The notes under the pieces are model-generated. The model worked only from the letters and a program-made list of their open reading frames with translations. It did not search any database and had not been told where the DNA came from. From positions 62,001 to 126,000 of the forward strand of contig JANNZM010000012.1 in NCBI GenBank assembly GCA_031410595.1: DNA of 64,000 bases, read 5' to 3'. Shown in pieces: positions 1 through 8,838 of the stretch. The stretch is from JANMCE01 sp031410595 (GTDB lineage Bacteria > Actinomycetota > Acidimicrobiia > Acidimicrobiales > Ilumatobacteraceae). Position 1 is the first letter of the stretch. The number at the start of each line of letters is the position of its first letter. The position numbers and the translations under genes are program-made.

Positions 1-674
1 GTGGACATGTTGCGGGCCGCGCCTCTGGCGGCTCGAACGGTTGGGGTGAGGCCGCGGGCTGCACCGACTGCCACCGTACGCACCGACGCCTTGGTGGCGA
101 CGAGCAACGAGATAGCCATGAGCGCCAACAGCACGATGACGGCGCCGGCGTCGGCCAAGAAATACTGCAAAGGTCGTCCGGCGGCGATGCCGACGATGCC
201 GCCCGCGGCGCGAACCTCGCGTACCCTGACGCCGAAGACCGGACCCCACTTCGCGTGCAGCAGACCCAGAATCGACAGGACGAACAACCCGGAACCAACC
301 GCCAGTCGGGTCGGATGCTCGGCCTTCCACGACGAGAAACTGGCCGCAGCAATCAGTGCGAACAGGATAGGCAACGCAAAGCGAGCAACACCGACGAGCA
401 CGCCCCCGAGCCAGGTGACGCCAACTCCGAACGGCCCGATGAGCTTCGTGTAGGTACCCAGGCCGACCAGCAACGCCAGCACACCCCAACCAATAGCCAC
501 CAAGTCGCTGCGATGCGATGCCACCAGCGGGGCCAGCGGACTCTGACCCTTGCGCTTCGGGGGCGCAGCACGTGAAGCAGCCGAAGGGCTTGACGTGGAC
601 TTGGGCGATGTCTTGCGCGCAGCAGCAGTGGCCTTTGGTGCAGCTTTTGGCCGGGACGCGTTATTGGTCGCCAT
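1..674 (-). CDS. ftsK: FtsK/SpoIIIE DNA translocase, N-terminal part (runs off left edge)
   Basis: Septum-located DNA pump that clears chromosome ends during division. Only the first 224 codons are in the window; the motor domain lies beyond the left edge. Reading from the ATG at 674, a basic Ala/Lys/Pro-rich cytoplasmic leader of about 45 residues (starting MATNNASRPK) is followed by hydrophobic segments near residues 55-80, 85-110, 120-140 and 175-195, the usual FtsK_4TM membrane anchor. It lies 47 nt downstream of a lipoprotein gene and RNase J on the same strand; dapA-rnj-ftsK order is common in actinomycetes. Identity rests on membrane topology plus this neighbourhood, because no motor motif is visible. 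Confidence 0.8.
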   Translation of the reverse strand, partial: MATNNASRPKAAPKATAAARKTSPKSTSSPSAASRAAPPKRKGQSPLAPLVASHRSDLVAIGWGVLALLVGLGTYTKLIGPFGVGVTWLGGVLVGVARFALPILFALIAAASFSSWKAEHPTRLAVGSGLFVLSILGLLHAKWGPVFGVRVREVRAAGGIVGIAAGRPLQYFLADAGAVIVLLALMAISLLVATKASVRTVAVGAARGLTPTVRAARGAARNMS

Positions 675-721
675 AACCCCACGCTAGCAACGGGGCGCGC
701 GAACGTTCGGGCAATCCTGCC

Positions 722-1225
722 CTAATTGGCCGGAAGCGTGGAAATAATCTGTCCGTCGGGCGAAAACAGGGTGTTCAGCAGGCCACCCTTGCTCGATTGC
801 GACCGGACTGCCCATACCAGCCCTTTCGGCTTCACTATGACGAGCGCTACCTGGGCCACGGTGGACCCCTTGAATTGCTTGGTGACGTAGGCCGAAACCT
901 TGGCCGCCTGTTCCAACGGGATGCCCCGCAACGTGAACGGTTCGCCTTCCGATGCCGTCTCCGGGCCAGGGTCGCCGAGCTTTCCGCCGCTGTACAAGTA
1001 CGCCCGTTCTTTGCCCAGGGACGTCACGGCGAACACGTTGATGCCCTCGGGTACAACGTTGATCTCGGTGTAGTTGTGCACGTCGCTCAAAACGCCCAGC
1101 GCCTCCACGGCGCGCGCGGCGGCAGGCACTTCGTTCACGGGCAACACCGGCCCGGTCACCTTTGGCGCGCTGCTCATGCAGCCCGCTGCGACCAGCAGCA
1201 GCGCTGCGGTCCAACCACGGGCCAC
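722..1225 (-). CDS. Predicted exported lipoprotein, function unknown
   Basis: 167 residues. The N-terminus has a short charged start, a hydrophobic stretch and a lipobox (LLVAAGC, Cys at residue 16), so the mature protein should be a lipid-anchored surface protein. The rest is soluble and has no motif I recognise; it could be a small two-layer alpha/beta domain. The GTG start at 1225 directly abuts the TAA of the RNase J gene (zero spacing), which implies translational coupling and co-transcription with rnj and probably ftsK. No function is assigned. Confidence 0.75.
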   Translation of the reverse strand: MARGWTAALLLVAAGCMSSAPKVTGPVLPVNEVPAAARAVEALGVLSDVHNYTEINVVPEGINVFAVTSLGKERAYLYSGGKLGDPGPETASEGEPFTLRGIPLEQAAKVSAYVTKQFKGSTVAQVALVIVKPKGLVWAVRSQSSKGGLLNTLFSPDGQIISTLPAN

Positions 1226-2887
1226 TTACGCTTCCATCACCACGGGCACGATCATCGGGCGACGACGCGTGCGGTCACTCACAAACTTGCCGGCCGATCG
1301 ACGCACAGCCTTTTCCAGCGCTTCAACGTCACGAAGGCCACCAGCCAGCGAAGACTCGATGGTCTTGGCGATGGTGTCGCACGCCTCGTCGAGTAGGTCC
1401 TCGGCTTCGGGCGCGTACACCCAGCCGCGCGTGATGATCTCGGGCCCGACCAGCACCTTACCGGTCTGCATGTCGACGGTGACCACGACAACGACGACGC
1501 CTTCTTCAGCCAGTACCTTGCGGTCGCGCAACACACCCTGGCCAACGTCACCGACGATGCCGTCGACGTAGAGATACCCAGCGGGGACGCGACCGGTGAG
1601 CGCTATGCCCTCGTCGGAGAGCGTGATGACATCGCCGTCCTCACATTGCAGAACATTTGCCGGAGCCACACCCATTAGTCGGGCCAGGCGAGCGTGGGCG
1701 TACATGTGGCGATACTCCCCATGCACCGGCACAAAACACTTTGGGCGCACGATCGAAAGCAGCATCTTCAAGTCATCGGCCTGAGCGTGGCCGGTGGCGT
1801 GCACGTCGGCAATGCCCGAATGCACCACTTCGCAGCCGGACTTCAGCAGACCGTCGATGACGGCGTTGACGTTGTGTTCGTTGCCGGGGATGGCGTTGCT
1901 GGAGAGAATGATGACGTCGTTCTCCCCCACCTTCAGCCACTTGCTGTCACCGGCGGCCATGAGGGCCAGGGCCGACATCGGCTCGCCCTGCGAACCGGTG
2001 GAGATGATGCACAGGTTCTCGGGTTTGTGATCCCCGACCGTCTCGATGTCGATCAACTTGTCATCGGCAATGTGGAACAAGCCAAGCTCGCGAGCAAGGC
2101 GCACGTTCTTTCGCATCGACATGCCGAGTGTGCACACCACGCGCCCGTTAGCAACCGCAGCGTCGGCGATTTGTTGGATGCGATGAATGTGGCTGGCGAA
2201 GCTTGCGGTGATAATGCGCTTGCCTTTTTGCTCGGCGAAGATCTGCCGCAGCACCGAGCCGACACTGGTCTCGCTTGGTGCGTGACCGTGCTCTTCGGCG
2301 TTGGTGGAATCCCCCAACAGCAGTCGTACGCCCTCGGTCGATGACATGGCACCCATGCGAGCCAGATCGGTGAGGCGACCGTCGACCGGGGTCATGTCGA
2401 GCTTGAAGTCGCCCGAGTGCATGATGATGCCCTGCGGCGTGTGCAACGCAATGGCGAACGCGTGCGGCACCGAGTGGGTGACGGGAATGAACTCCACATC
2501 GAACGGCCCGATCTTGATGCGCTCGCCGTCTTTGACCGAGATCAATTCAGTGCGACCGAGCAGACCGGCCTCTTCGATGCGATGGCGGGCGAACCCGAGT
2601 GTGAGCTTCGAGCCGTAAATAGGAAAGCTGAGTTCGCGCAACAGGTAGCTGAGCGCGCCGACGTGGTCCTCGTGCGCGTGGGTAGCTACGCAACCGACTA
2701 AACGGTGCGAGTTTTCGCGCAGATAGGTGAAGTCGGGCAACACCAGATCGATGCCGTGCATGCCGACATCGGGGAACATGAGACCGCAGTCGAGCATGAG
2801 GAGCTTGTCGTCCTGCTCAAACACCATGCAGTTCCGACCAATCTCACCCAACCCGCCAAGAAACGCTACGCGTACAGGAGATGGCAC
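1226..2887 (-). CDS. rnj: Ribonuclease J
   Basis: Zn-dependent metallo-beta-lactamase/beta-CASP ribonuclease with 5'-to-3' exo- and endonuclease activity, used in rRNA maturation and mRNA decay. 553 aa, normal family length. The Zn-binding HAHEDH motif is at residues 70-75; further ligand motifs are THSVPH (about 137) and HSGDFKLD. The beta-CASP part covers roughly residues 200-390 and a C-terminal dimerisation domain follows. Start chosen at MPSPVRVAFLGG because the conserved GGLGEIG strand follows at once. First gene of a minus-strand unit with the lipoprotein and ftsK. The 63-bp gap to the divergent plsC gene should hold both promoters. Confidence 0.95.
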   Translation of the reverse strand: MPSPVRVAFLGGLGEIGRNCMVFEQDDKLLMLDCGLMFPDVGMHGIDLVLPDFTYLRENSHRLVGCVATHAHEDHVGALSYLLRELSFPIYGSKLTLGFARHRIEEAGLLGRTELISVKDGERIKIGPFDVEFIPVTHSVPHAFAIALHTPQGIIMHSGDFKLDMTPVDGRLTDLARMGAMSSTEGVRLLLGDSTNAEEHGHAPSETSVGSVLRQIFAEQKGKRIITASFASHIHRIQQIADAAVANGRVVCTLGMSMRKNVRLARELGLFHIADDKLIDIETVGDHKPENLCIISTGSQGEPMSALALMAAGDSKWLKVGENDVIILSSNAIPGNEHNVNAVIDGLLKSGCEVVHSGIADVHATGHAQADDLKMLLSIVRPKCFVPVHGEYRHMYAHARLARLMGVAPANVLQCEDGDVITLSDEGIALTGRVPAGYLYVDGIVGDVGQGVLRDRKVLAEEGVVVVVVTVDMQTGKVLVGPEIITRGWVYAPEAEDLLDEACDTIAKTIESSLAGGLRDVEALEKAVRRSAGKFVSDRTRRRPMIVPVVMEA

Positions 2888-2950
2888 CCCGCAAACCTAG
2901 TCGCAAGGACCAAGTGAACGTCTGATGGGATACGCGTAAGGTGGTCAGCC

Positions 2951-3715
2951 ATGGCTTCATGGAGAAAACCGGGCATAAGCGGCCGCATCATTTACGCACT
3001 CTTGGCGGCGTTCTTCGGCATCGGCACCGCAACGGTCAGCCGACTGGTGGTCGAGCGTCGACGCACCCAACGTGAGATCGTCGAAGACCTGCCCAGTGGC
3101 GGGCTCATCGTCATCTCGAATCACACCAGCTATGCCGACTCGGTTTTCCTGGCGCTGGCCGGACGATCGCTCGGTCGGTCATTGCGGATGCTTGGGAAGT
3201 CGGGGATTGTTGATGCGCCGATCTTGAAGGTGCTGCTCCACCGCATCGGCTTCATCTCGGTCCGGCGCGGGGAGGGCGATGCATCTGCCGCGCTCGAAAC
3301 CGCAGCCGAAGCGGTGCGAGCCGGAGAAGCAGTCGCCATCTATCCCGAAGGCAGGCTCACCCGTGACCCGAATCTTTGGCCGGAGAAGGCCAAGACCGGT
3401 GCCGTCCGTTTGGCGTTCATGACCGATGCTCCCATCGTGCCGATTGCATCCATCGGTGCCAGCGACGTGCTCGGCCGTCGAGCGCGTCTCAAAGCCGTCG
3501 TGCGGAACCTGTGGCATCGACCCGAAGTGCGTATGAAGGTTGGTGAACCACTGAACGTTCGCCGATTGGGAAACGTGGCAGCCGGCGTTGAACCCACCCA
3601 CGAGCAGGTCCGTCAAACCGCCGATCTGGTGATGGCCGAACTGATCGCCCTGGTCGCCGAACTCCGCGGCGAGATCGCACCTCATCCCACCGGCGTAGAG
3701 CGAACGGCGAAGTGA
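2951..3715 (+). CDS. plsC: 1-acyl-sn-glycerol-3-phosphate acyltransferase family protein (PlsC)
   Basis: Membrane-associated acyltransferase that makes phosphatidic acid from lysophosphatidic acid, or acylates a related lipid. 254 aa. The catalytic HX4D box is visible as NHTSYAD (residues 57-63), preceded by an N-terminal hydrophobic helix (about 12-32). The glycerophosphate-binding EGR motif appears in YPEGRLTRD (about residue 134), followed by the conserved K-T-G-A stretch. Divergent from rnj. The exact acyl acceptor cannot be read from the sequence. Confidence 0.9.
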   Translation: MASWRKPGISGRIIYALLAAFFGIGTATVSRLVVERRRTQREIVEDLPSGGLIVISNHTSYADSVFLALAGRSLGRSLRMLGKSGIVDAPILKVLLHRIGFISVRRGEGDASAALETAAEAVRAGEAVAIYPEGRLTRDPNLWPEKAKTGAVRLAFMTDAPIVPIASIGASDVLGRRARLKAVVRNLWHRPEVRMKVGEPLNVRRLGNVAAGVEPTHEQVRQTADLVMAELIALVAELRGEIAPHPTGVERTAK

Positions 3716-3870
3716 ACACGCTGCCGCGTGTCGACACGTGGGTTGTAACGCTCACCCATCTTTCTGTCACGACTGATTTCACCATGTGAATTCTTGCAGG
3801 ACGAAAAGGTTGGAACACGTAATCGCAGAAAAGATCGAGGGACTCAAGGACGTCCGCGTTATCGTCTGGC

Positions 3871-4785
3871 GTGCTCTCATCAGACGAAACTCATCACCGG
3901 AGAGAAACGGTTGGGCTGGTGCTTGGGTTCATCGGGGTGCTCGGGTTCAGCGTGTCGCTGCCCGCAACCCGGGTAGCAGTCAAGCCGATCGGGTGGGTCT
4001 TCGTCAGCTTTGGGCGTGCCGTTGTGGCCGGCGTGCTCGCCCTCATCACGCTTGCCATCACGAAGGCGCCCCGCCCGTCTCGTGCGATGCTGCCTCGCTT
4101 TGCGATGGTGATCGGCGGCGTGGTGCTCGGCTTTCCGGCGATGACCGGCCTTGCCCTGCGCCATGCTCCTGCCGGGCACGGCGCCGTCGTCATCGGCCTC
4201 CTACCGGCGGCAACCGCGGGGTGGTCGCTGTTCCGTTCCGGCGAGCGACCCTCCCGCATGTTCTGGCTATGGGCTGCCATTGGAGTTGCCGCAGTTACGT
4301 ACCTGGCCGTTACCCGTGCGTCTACCCGAGACCTGGCGGTCGGTGATCTCTACCTGCTAGCCGCGGTCGCGTTCGCCGCGGTCGGTTACACCGAGGGCGC
4401 CATCCTGAGCAAGACCCTGGGCGGTTGGCAAACCATCAGCTGGGCGGTGGTGTTGGCCCTGCCCATCACCATCACACTCGCCATCATCGGCCTGCCTGCC
4501 GTGCAGCCGCACGCGGTGTGGACGGCCTGGGCGGGCTTCGCGTACATCAGCATCGTGTCGATGTACGTCGCGTTCTTCGCGTGGTACTCCGGCCTCGCCA
4601 TGGGCGGCGTCGCCCGAGTGAGCCAGATACAGCTTCTCCAGCCCGTGATGAGCCTGGTGTGGGCTGCGATCTTCCTCCACGAACACATCGACGCTCTCAT
4701 CGCCGTCGTGGCCCTGATCGTTTTGATCTCGGTGTTCGGCTCGAAACGCTCCGCCATCGCCCCGTCAACCGTGACCGCCCGGTAG
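3871..4785 (+). CDS. EamA/DMT-family inner-membrane transporter
   Basis: 304 aa with about ten hydrophobic helices arranged as two EamA repeats (residues about 15-145 and 155-290); each repeat ends in the typical helix with an acidic residue (VWAAIFLHEHI near the C-terminus). Such proteins export amino acids or other small metabolites; the substrate is not predictable. GTG start at 3871; TATCGT ends 5 nt upstream, so the mRNA may be leaderless. It converges with the toxin gene with no gap (TAG ends 4785, opposite stop begins 4786). The 155 bp between plsC and this gene shows no other gene. Confidence 0.88.
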   Translation: MLSSDETHHRRETVGLVLGFIGVLGFSVSLPATRVAVKPIGWVFVSFGRAVVAGVLALITLAITKAPRPSRAMLPRFAMVIGGVVLGFPAMTGLALRHAPAGHGAVVIGLLPAATAGWSLFRSGERPSRMFWLWAAIGVAAVTYLAVTRASTRDLAVGDLYLLAAVAFAAVGYTEGAILSKTLGGWQTISWAVVLALPITITLAIIGLPAVQPHAVWTAWAGFAYISIVSMYVAFFAWYSGLAMGGVARVSQIQLLQPVMSLVWAAIFLHEHIDALIAVVALIVLISVFGSKRSAIAPSTVTAR

Positions 4786-5211
4786 CTACTCGCCCTTTTT
4801 ACGGCGAGCGCTTCGTCGTGCGACAACGGTTTGGTGAACCCGTTTCAGTTTCGGCTGACTGGTTGCCGGAAGCTTTCCGAGCCGTGCCGCTGCGAGCAGG
4901 TACACGTACGCATCATCCCGGGATTCGATGACCACGACCTCCAGAACCTCAACGGTCTGGTTAGGCATTTCACGGTACACAATGCGATGAGATGGTGGTT
5001 GGCCGACTCCAAACTTCAGCTTGAAACAGCCCGACAGGTCTCCGTCGAACGGGAGGTCTTGCAGTGCATCGCCTGTCACGGTTCCAGCCGCAAGCTCACG
5101 TAGCATCCGAGCGGCGAGCTGGGCGATTACTGGCGTCTCGGATCCAAGAGAGGCAAGGTCACGCTGTGCGAGCTCCGTGACCTCGACGCGCCGCCGACGG
5201 GGTGCGACCAC
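4786..5211 (-). CDS. RelE/ParE-superfamily toxin
   Basis: 141 aa, basic protein. The ParE/RelE-type core is visible: helix-rich N-terminus (VTELAQRDLASLG), a strand with LPFDGDLSGCFKLKFG, then SHRIVYREM and a strand VEVLEVVVIESRDD ending in the A-R-L-G-K motif. Toxins of this superfamily are either mRNA interferases or gyrase poisons; the sequence does not decide. The C-terminal basic tail (about 30 residues) is longer than usual. GTG start at 5211 lies 3 nt after the antitoxin stop, so the two are one operon with the antitoxin first. Confidence 0.75.
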   Translation of the reverse strand: MVAPRRRRVEVTELAQRDLASLGSETPVIAQLAARMLRELAAGTVTGDALQDLPFDGDLSGCFKLKFGVGQPPSHRIVYREMPNQTVEVLEVVVIESRDDAYVYLLAAARLGKLPATSQPKLKRVHQTVVARRSARRKKGE

Positions 5212-5214
5212 CGA

Positions 5215-5499
5215 TCAGAGGCCGAGATCTTCGAGCACGAGATCGAGGTCACGAGACGGTGCCTGCGCGACGGCGGCTCGTTCGGCGACACGGGCGAGAA
5301 TCACCAGATCTTCGATGATGGGGTCGAGCAGCTCGATAAGTTCGTAGGGAACGATGGCCGCCTCAGGTTTGCGATGGTCTCCGTAAACAACGATGCCAGC
5401 GGCAGCACCGGAAGTACGGATCGCAGCGGTTATTCCGGTCAACGTGTTGCGGGCCTCACTCGTCGCGAGGACCGTCCGTGGAAGCAATCGACTGACCAT
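5215..5499 (-). CDS. Phd/YefM-type antitoxin
   Basis: Small DNA-binding antitoxin partner of the RelE/ParE-like toxin. The fold signature is LATSEARNTLTGI, then GIVVYGDHRKPEAAIVPYEL, then an acidic C-terminal tail that would wrap the toxin. Start placed at ATG 5499 (MVSRLLPRTV). A TTG eight codons upstream (5523) is open, but it lies inside a perfect 26-bp palindrome that is better explained as the operator. Gene order antitoxin-toxin with a 3-nt gap is typical of autoregulated type II modules. Confidence 0.78.
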   Translation of the reverse strand: MVSRLLPRTVLATSEARNTLTGITAAIRTSGAAAGIVVYGDHRKPEAAIVPYELIELLDPIIEDLVILARVAERAAVAQAPSRDLDLVLEDLGL

Positions 5500-5512
5500 G
5501 AAGCCAACACAA

Positions 5513-5538
5513 CTCTTGTACAACTATTTGTACAAGAG
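5513..5538. promoter_or_regulatory. Operator palindrome of the toxin-antitoxin module
   Basis: Perfect inverted repeat: CTCTTGTACAA, spacer CTAT, TTGTACAAGAG. Each arm contains the self-complementary octamer TTGTACAA, so there are two 8-bp sites 12 bp apart. It ends 14 bp upstream of the antitoxin ATG at 5499, where Phd/YefM antitoxins bind to repress their own operon. Function is inferred from position. Confidence 0.7.
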
Positions 5539-5682
5539 AGATCAACTGTCAGCGGTCTTGCCAGGTGCAGATACATGCTTCGTTGCCGTCGGCGTCAGCC
5601 AGGACGGATCCGCCAAGTAGCCCATCGAGCGCCGCGAATTGCTCGGCTCTGATTTTGGTGTAGTCCACGTGTCGGTCCGTGG

Positions 5683-6597
5683 TCAGACAGGGCGGGCGGG
5701 GAAGGTTTCGCGGTTGCGAAGCAGATTGGCCCACACTTCGCGAGCACGGGGTTCGAGCCAATCGGGGGCGTCACCCATGGGGAGTCGGGCTTGGCCGACT
5801 TTCATGCCGAAGGTGCGCAGCATGGCCTTGGACGGCAGCGGATTTGGGGCTTCATCGCCCGTCTCGAAAGCAAAGCTTTCGAGCATGCGGGCGTTCACGA
5901 TGCGGGCACCTTCGAGGTCACCTTTTTCGAGCAACGCAAACATGTGCTGATGATCATCGGCCGTCCAATGGGTGGCTACACCGACTGCGCCGACCGCGCC
6001 GACCGCGAGCAGCGGAAGGGTGAGGGCATCATCACCGGAGTAGACCTCAAAGCCTTCAGGTGCCTGCGTTATCAGTCCAGCGGTCTCCCCCGGGTTACCG
6101 GCGGCATCCTTCAACGCAACGATGTTGGGCACCTCACGAGCAAGCCTCAACATGGTGGCCGTCGTCATCTTGCGACCGGTGCGAATGGGAATGTCGTACA
6201 TCATCACGGGCAACGTGGTGGCCGCGGCGATGGCCCGCATGTGACCGTCAATACCCGCCTGACCAGGCCGGTTGTAATACGGCCCTACCGCAAGGATTCC
6301 GGCAACGCCGACACACTGCGCTTCCTTGGTGAGATGCACCGAATGAGCCGTGTCGTTCGACCCGGATCCGGCAATGACAGGCACGGTGACTGCTTCGGCG
6401 ACGGCCGCCCACATGCTGATCTTTTCATCCTCGGACAGCGCCGGGGCCTCACCCGTCGTGCCGGTGACAACCAAACCCTGGTTGCCGTTGTCGACCAGCC
6501 ATCGGGCCAGATCACGGGCGGCGTCAAGGTCAAGCGAACCGTTCTCGTCGAACGGGGTGACCATGGCGGTGAGGACATTGCCGAATCGGGCGTTCAT
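5683..6597 (-). CDS. dapA: 4-hydroxy-tetrahydrodipicolinate synthase
   Basis: Condenses pyruvate with aspartate semialdehyde, the first committed step to diaminopimelate and lysine. 304 aa. The pyruvate-binding TTGE motif is at residues 47-50, the catalytic Tyr at 134 (MMYDIP) and the Schiff-base Lys at 163 (VALKDAAG), the positions expected for DapA. ATG at 6597 chosen because the canonical N-terminus (FGNVLTAMVTPF) follows; the open frame further upstream is overlap with the preceding gene. Same strand as rnj and ftsK, with the winged-helix gene 40 nt upstream. Confidence 0.95.
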   Translation of the reverse strand: MNARFGNVLTAMVTPFDENGSLDLDAARDLARWLVDNGNQGLVVTGTTGEAPALSEDEKISMWAAVAEAVTVPVIAGSGSNDTAHSVHLTKEAQCVGVAGILAVGPYYNRPGQAGIDGHMRAIAAATTLPVMMYDIPIRTGRKMTTATMLRLAREVPNIVALKDAAGNPGETAGLITQAPEGFEVYSGDDALTLPLLAVGAVGAVGVATHWTADDHQHMFALLEKGDLEGARIVNARMLESFAFETGDEAPNPLPSKAMLRTFGMKVGQARLPMGDAPDWLEPRAREVWANLLRNRETFPARPV

Positions 6598-6637
6598 ACC
6601 CTCGAATCTACTCGTCAGCGACCCACCGCAAATCGAT

Positions 6638-7258
6638 TTAGAAGCTGCCCTCGGCAGCGCGATCGATTTTTTGGGTGAGCAAAAGATCTTCGTGCAGTTC
6701 CATCCACACGTCGTGGAAGGAGCCGCACATGACCCCGGTGAACATCTTGGTCTCGCCGCTCGCAAAAGCCTTGACGGTGTGGCCAAGGCGGGGGGCGTAT
6801 CCCGCGAACCGGTGGGCTACTGACCCGAAGGCGCCGACGACCGGCTGTGACCGCTCATTCAGGTCATGGAGTCGGTTGAGAATGCTCTGGTCGTACGCAT
6901 GATCGCTGTGATCATTGGGCTCGCCATCTTTGAGCTGCCAGTCGTTGCAGAGCTGCTTGAGTTCCTCATTCAGTTCGAGAAAGGTTGGGTACGGCTTGCG
7001 CAAGCCATCACGGAAACCGTCCCGGCCGGCATCGGCTTCAAGCAGCTCCTCATGCGCGGCTCGACCATCAGGCGTGAGCTGCCAGAGCCCGCGAGCCTCG
7101 CGGAACATGGCGTGACCGTCAACGGCCATGCCATCAAGGTGGACCTGCACCGTGTCGGGTTCGTGACCCGTGAGTTCAACGAGCCCATCCACTTTCACGA
7201 AGCCCTTGATGCGAAGTGCGTGATGAACGACAAAACGAGGATCCGAAACAATCGCCAT
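6638..7258 (-). CDS. Winged-helix (MarR-like) transcriptional regulator
   Basis: 206 aa. The first 70 residues look like a winged helix-turn-helix: helix, HALRIKGFVKVDGLVELTG, recognition-type segment, then a wing ending GLWQLTPDGRAAHEELL. The C-terminal 120 residues are alpha-helical with NDWQLKDGEPNDHSDHAYD and end WMELHEDLLLTQKIDRAAEG. I know this architecture from uncharacterised actinobacterial regulators. Start ATG at 7258 is only 3 nt from the 3' end of a group II intron, and no ribosome-binding site exists in the exon. Before the insertion the gene probably had a leaderless mRNA from the TACAAT element now beyond the intron. Confidence 0.7.
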   Translation of the reverse strand: MAIVSDPRFVVHHALRIKGFVKVDGLVELTGHEPDTVQVHLDGMAVDGHAMFREARGLWQLTPDGRAAHEELLEADAGRDGFRDGLRKPYPTFLELNEELKQLCNDWQLKDGEPNDHSDHAYDQSILNRLHDLNERSQPVVGAFGSVAHRFAGYAPRLGHTVKAFASGETKMFTGVMCGSFHDVWMELHEDLLLTQKIDRAAEGSF

Positions 7259-7310
7259 TGGTAGTCAGGGGCGCGGTGCTGTTGCCAGCCCGTTTCCCCA
7301 TTCTCCTTTC

Positions 7311-7343
7311 AATCCGTGCGTGCGGTTTTCCCGCACACGGCTT
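7311..7343 (-). ncRNA. Group II intron domain V
   Basis: On the minus strand: AAGCCGTGTGCGG, loop GAAAA, CCGCACGCACGGATT. It folds into the conserved hairpin with the catalytic AGC triad at the base and a GNRA-like loop. It lies just downstream of the maturase stop, as required. Confidence 0.85.
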
Positions 7344-7365
7344 AACGACGGTCTTCTGGACATTG

Positions 7366-8838
7366 TTACGCGGCCTTCGGGTAACGGATAGTGCCCATGA
7401 GTTGATGCAGGCCCTGGTCGTGGAACCAGGTTGTTGTCCAACGGTCTGCTTGTCCAGCACGTAGGTTGCGCCCACGTTTCTTGATAAGCAGCCGTTTCAA
7501 TCGCCACACCACGTGACGGTCGAGTTGAACGAACTTCTCACCTGCGTTGCCGGTCTTGAAGTAGTTGCCCCATCCTCTGAGGAACAGGTTCAACTCGCCG
7601 ATCACGACTGGAAGGTCGTGACCGACACGAGACCGGCTCGTGAGAGCCTTGATTCGTTGTCGTGCCCGTTTCATGGAGCGTGCCGAAGGCCAACGATGGA
7701 GGAAGTAGCGGACTTTGCCGTACTTCTCCCACATAGGCCCTGACATGCGCGCACGAAAATGGCATCCCAAGAAATCGAAACCTTCACGGCCTTCCCGAAG
7801 ATCGACCACACGGGTCTTATCCGGATGCAACCTCAAACCAAGCTCACCCAGCATCGTCTCAGCAACACGATGGGCTTGCTCGGCTTGGTCGCGGGTGTTG
7901 CACAGCACGACGAAATCGTCCGCATAACGGACAAGTTCACCAACGCCATGGGTAGCCCAGGCCGTATCGAACGCATGTAAGAAAATGTTGGCCAACAGAG
8001 GCGAAATCACTCCGCCCTGCGGAGTGCCGGTAATCGTCTCGGCCACCACACCGTTGACCAACACCCCAGCCTCAAGCCACTGTCGTAGCAGTTTGAGGAC
8101 CCGACGATCCGACACGCGACGCTCAACAAGCGCCAACAACCGGTCATGATCGATCGAGGAGAAGAAATCCTGTATGTCGGCCTCGAACAAAAACTGCTTG
8201 CCCTGAGGGAACGACCTTCGGATGACTTCCATCGCGTCGGTAGCGGAACGTTTCGGGCGGAACCCGAAACTGACCGGCAAGAAATCGGCCTCGAACAACG
8301 GTTCAAGAACAATCTTGACGGCCTGCTGCGCCACCCGATCACGAACAGTCGGGATACCCAACGGTCGCATACGACCATCAGGTTTGGGGATCTCCACCCG
8401 CCGCACAGGCGACGGACGGTATGTGCCTGCACGAAGATCCGCAGCAAGCCCATCCAACATCAGATGAACACCACGAGCCTCCACTTCCACCAATGTCAAC
8501 TTGTCGACACCAGCAGCACCACGATTCTCACGGACCCGTTCCCATGCTTCCCACAACACGTCACTGCGATGGACACGATCAAACAACGCATGAAAACGCC
8601 GACCCTCAGACTGCTTGGCAGCAGCCCATAACCGGTTCTGAAGTTGTCGCACTTTGACCGCACGCTCACGCTTGCGGGGGTAGTTGGACCGGGCGGTCCC
8701 GGTCATGCCCTCACGCTTACCCTCATCCCCAATATGACCGAAGTCGGGGCCCTTCCCTCCCGCCACGTTCTGTTGCATGGCGATCACAGGTACTACGACC
8801 CCGTCGGACTCCCGCTGCACTCCGGACGATTTCACCAT
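7366..8838 (-). CDS. ltrA: Group II intron reverse transcriptase/maturase
   Basis: 490 aa from ATG 8838 (MVKSSGVQRE), which matches the usual N-terminus of this maturase type; the frame is open 23 codons further. Reverse-transcriptase motifs: IPTVRDRVAQQAV, GFRPKRSATDAM, FLFEADIQDFFSSIDHDRL, GTPQGGVISPLLANIFL and the catalytic YADDFVVL, followed by HPDKTRVVDLREG and FDFLGCHF. The maturase X/GIIM domain follows (LNLFLRGWGNYFKTGN). The protein stops soon after IRYPKA, so there is no HNH endonuclease domain. The gene appears intact. Confidence 0.95.
   Translation of the reverse strand: MVKSSGVQRESDGVVVPVIAMQQNVAGGKGPDFGHIGDEGKREGMTGTARSNYPRKRERAVKVRQLQNRLWAAAKQSEGRRFHALFDRVHRSDVLWEAWERVRENRGAAGVDKLTLVEVEARGVHLMLDGLAADLRAGTYRPSPVRRVEIPKPDGRMRPLGIPTVRDRVAQQAVKIVLEPLFEADFLPVSFGFRPKRSATDAMEVIRRSFPQGKQFLFEADIQDFFSSIDHDRLLALVERRVSDRRVLKLLRQWLEAGVLVNGVVAETITGTPQGGVISPLLANIFLHAFDTAWATHGVGELVRYADDFVVLCNTRDQAEQAHRVAETMLGELGLRLHPDKTRVVDLREGREGFDFLGCHFRARMSGPMWEKYGKVRYFLHRWPSARSMKRARQRIKALTSRSRVGHDLPVVIGELNLFLRGWGNYFKTGNAGEKFVQLDRHVVWRLKRLLIKKRGRNLRAGQADRWTTTWFHDQGLHQLMGTIRYPKAA

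Noticed and set aside
1..453. Long plus-strand open frame opposite ftsK
   Set aside because: Composition is Arg/Pro/Ala/Thr-rich without family features; the minus frame gives a clear FtsK membrane domain.
5549..5682. Short minus-strand reading frame downstream of dapA (VDYTKIRAEQFAALDGLLGG ... CTWQDR)
   Set aside because: It looks protein-like, but the only possible start is a GTG without ribosome-binding site and no family is recognised; perhaps a gene relic, not enough to annotate.
7366..8838. Possible retron or abortive-infection reverse transcriptase
   Set aside because: Maturase domain X, domain V and VI and the AY 3' end show a group II intron maturase.
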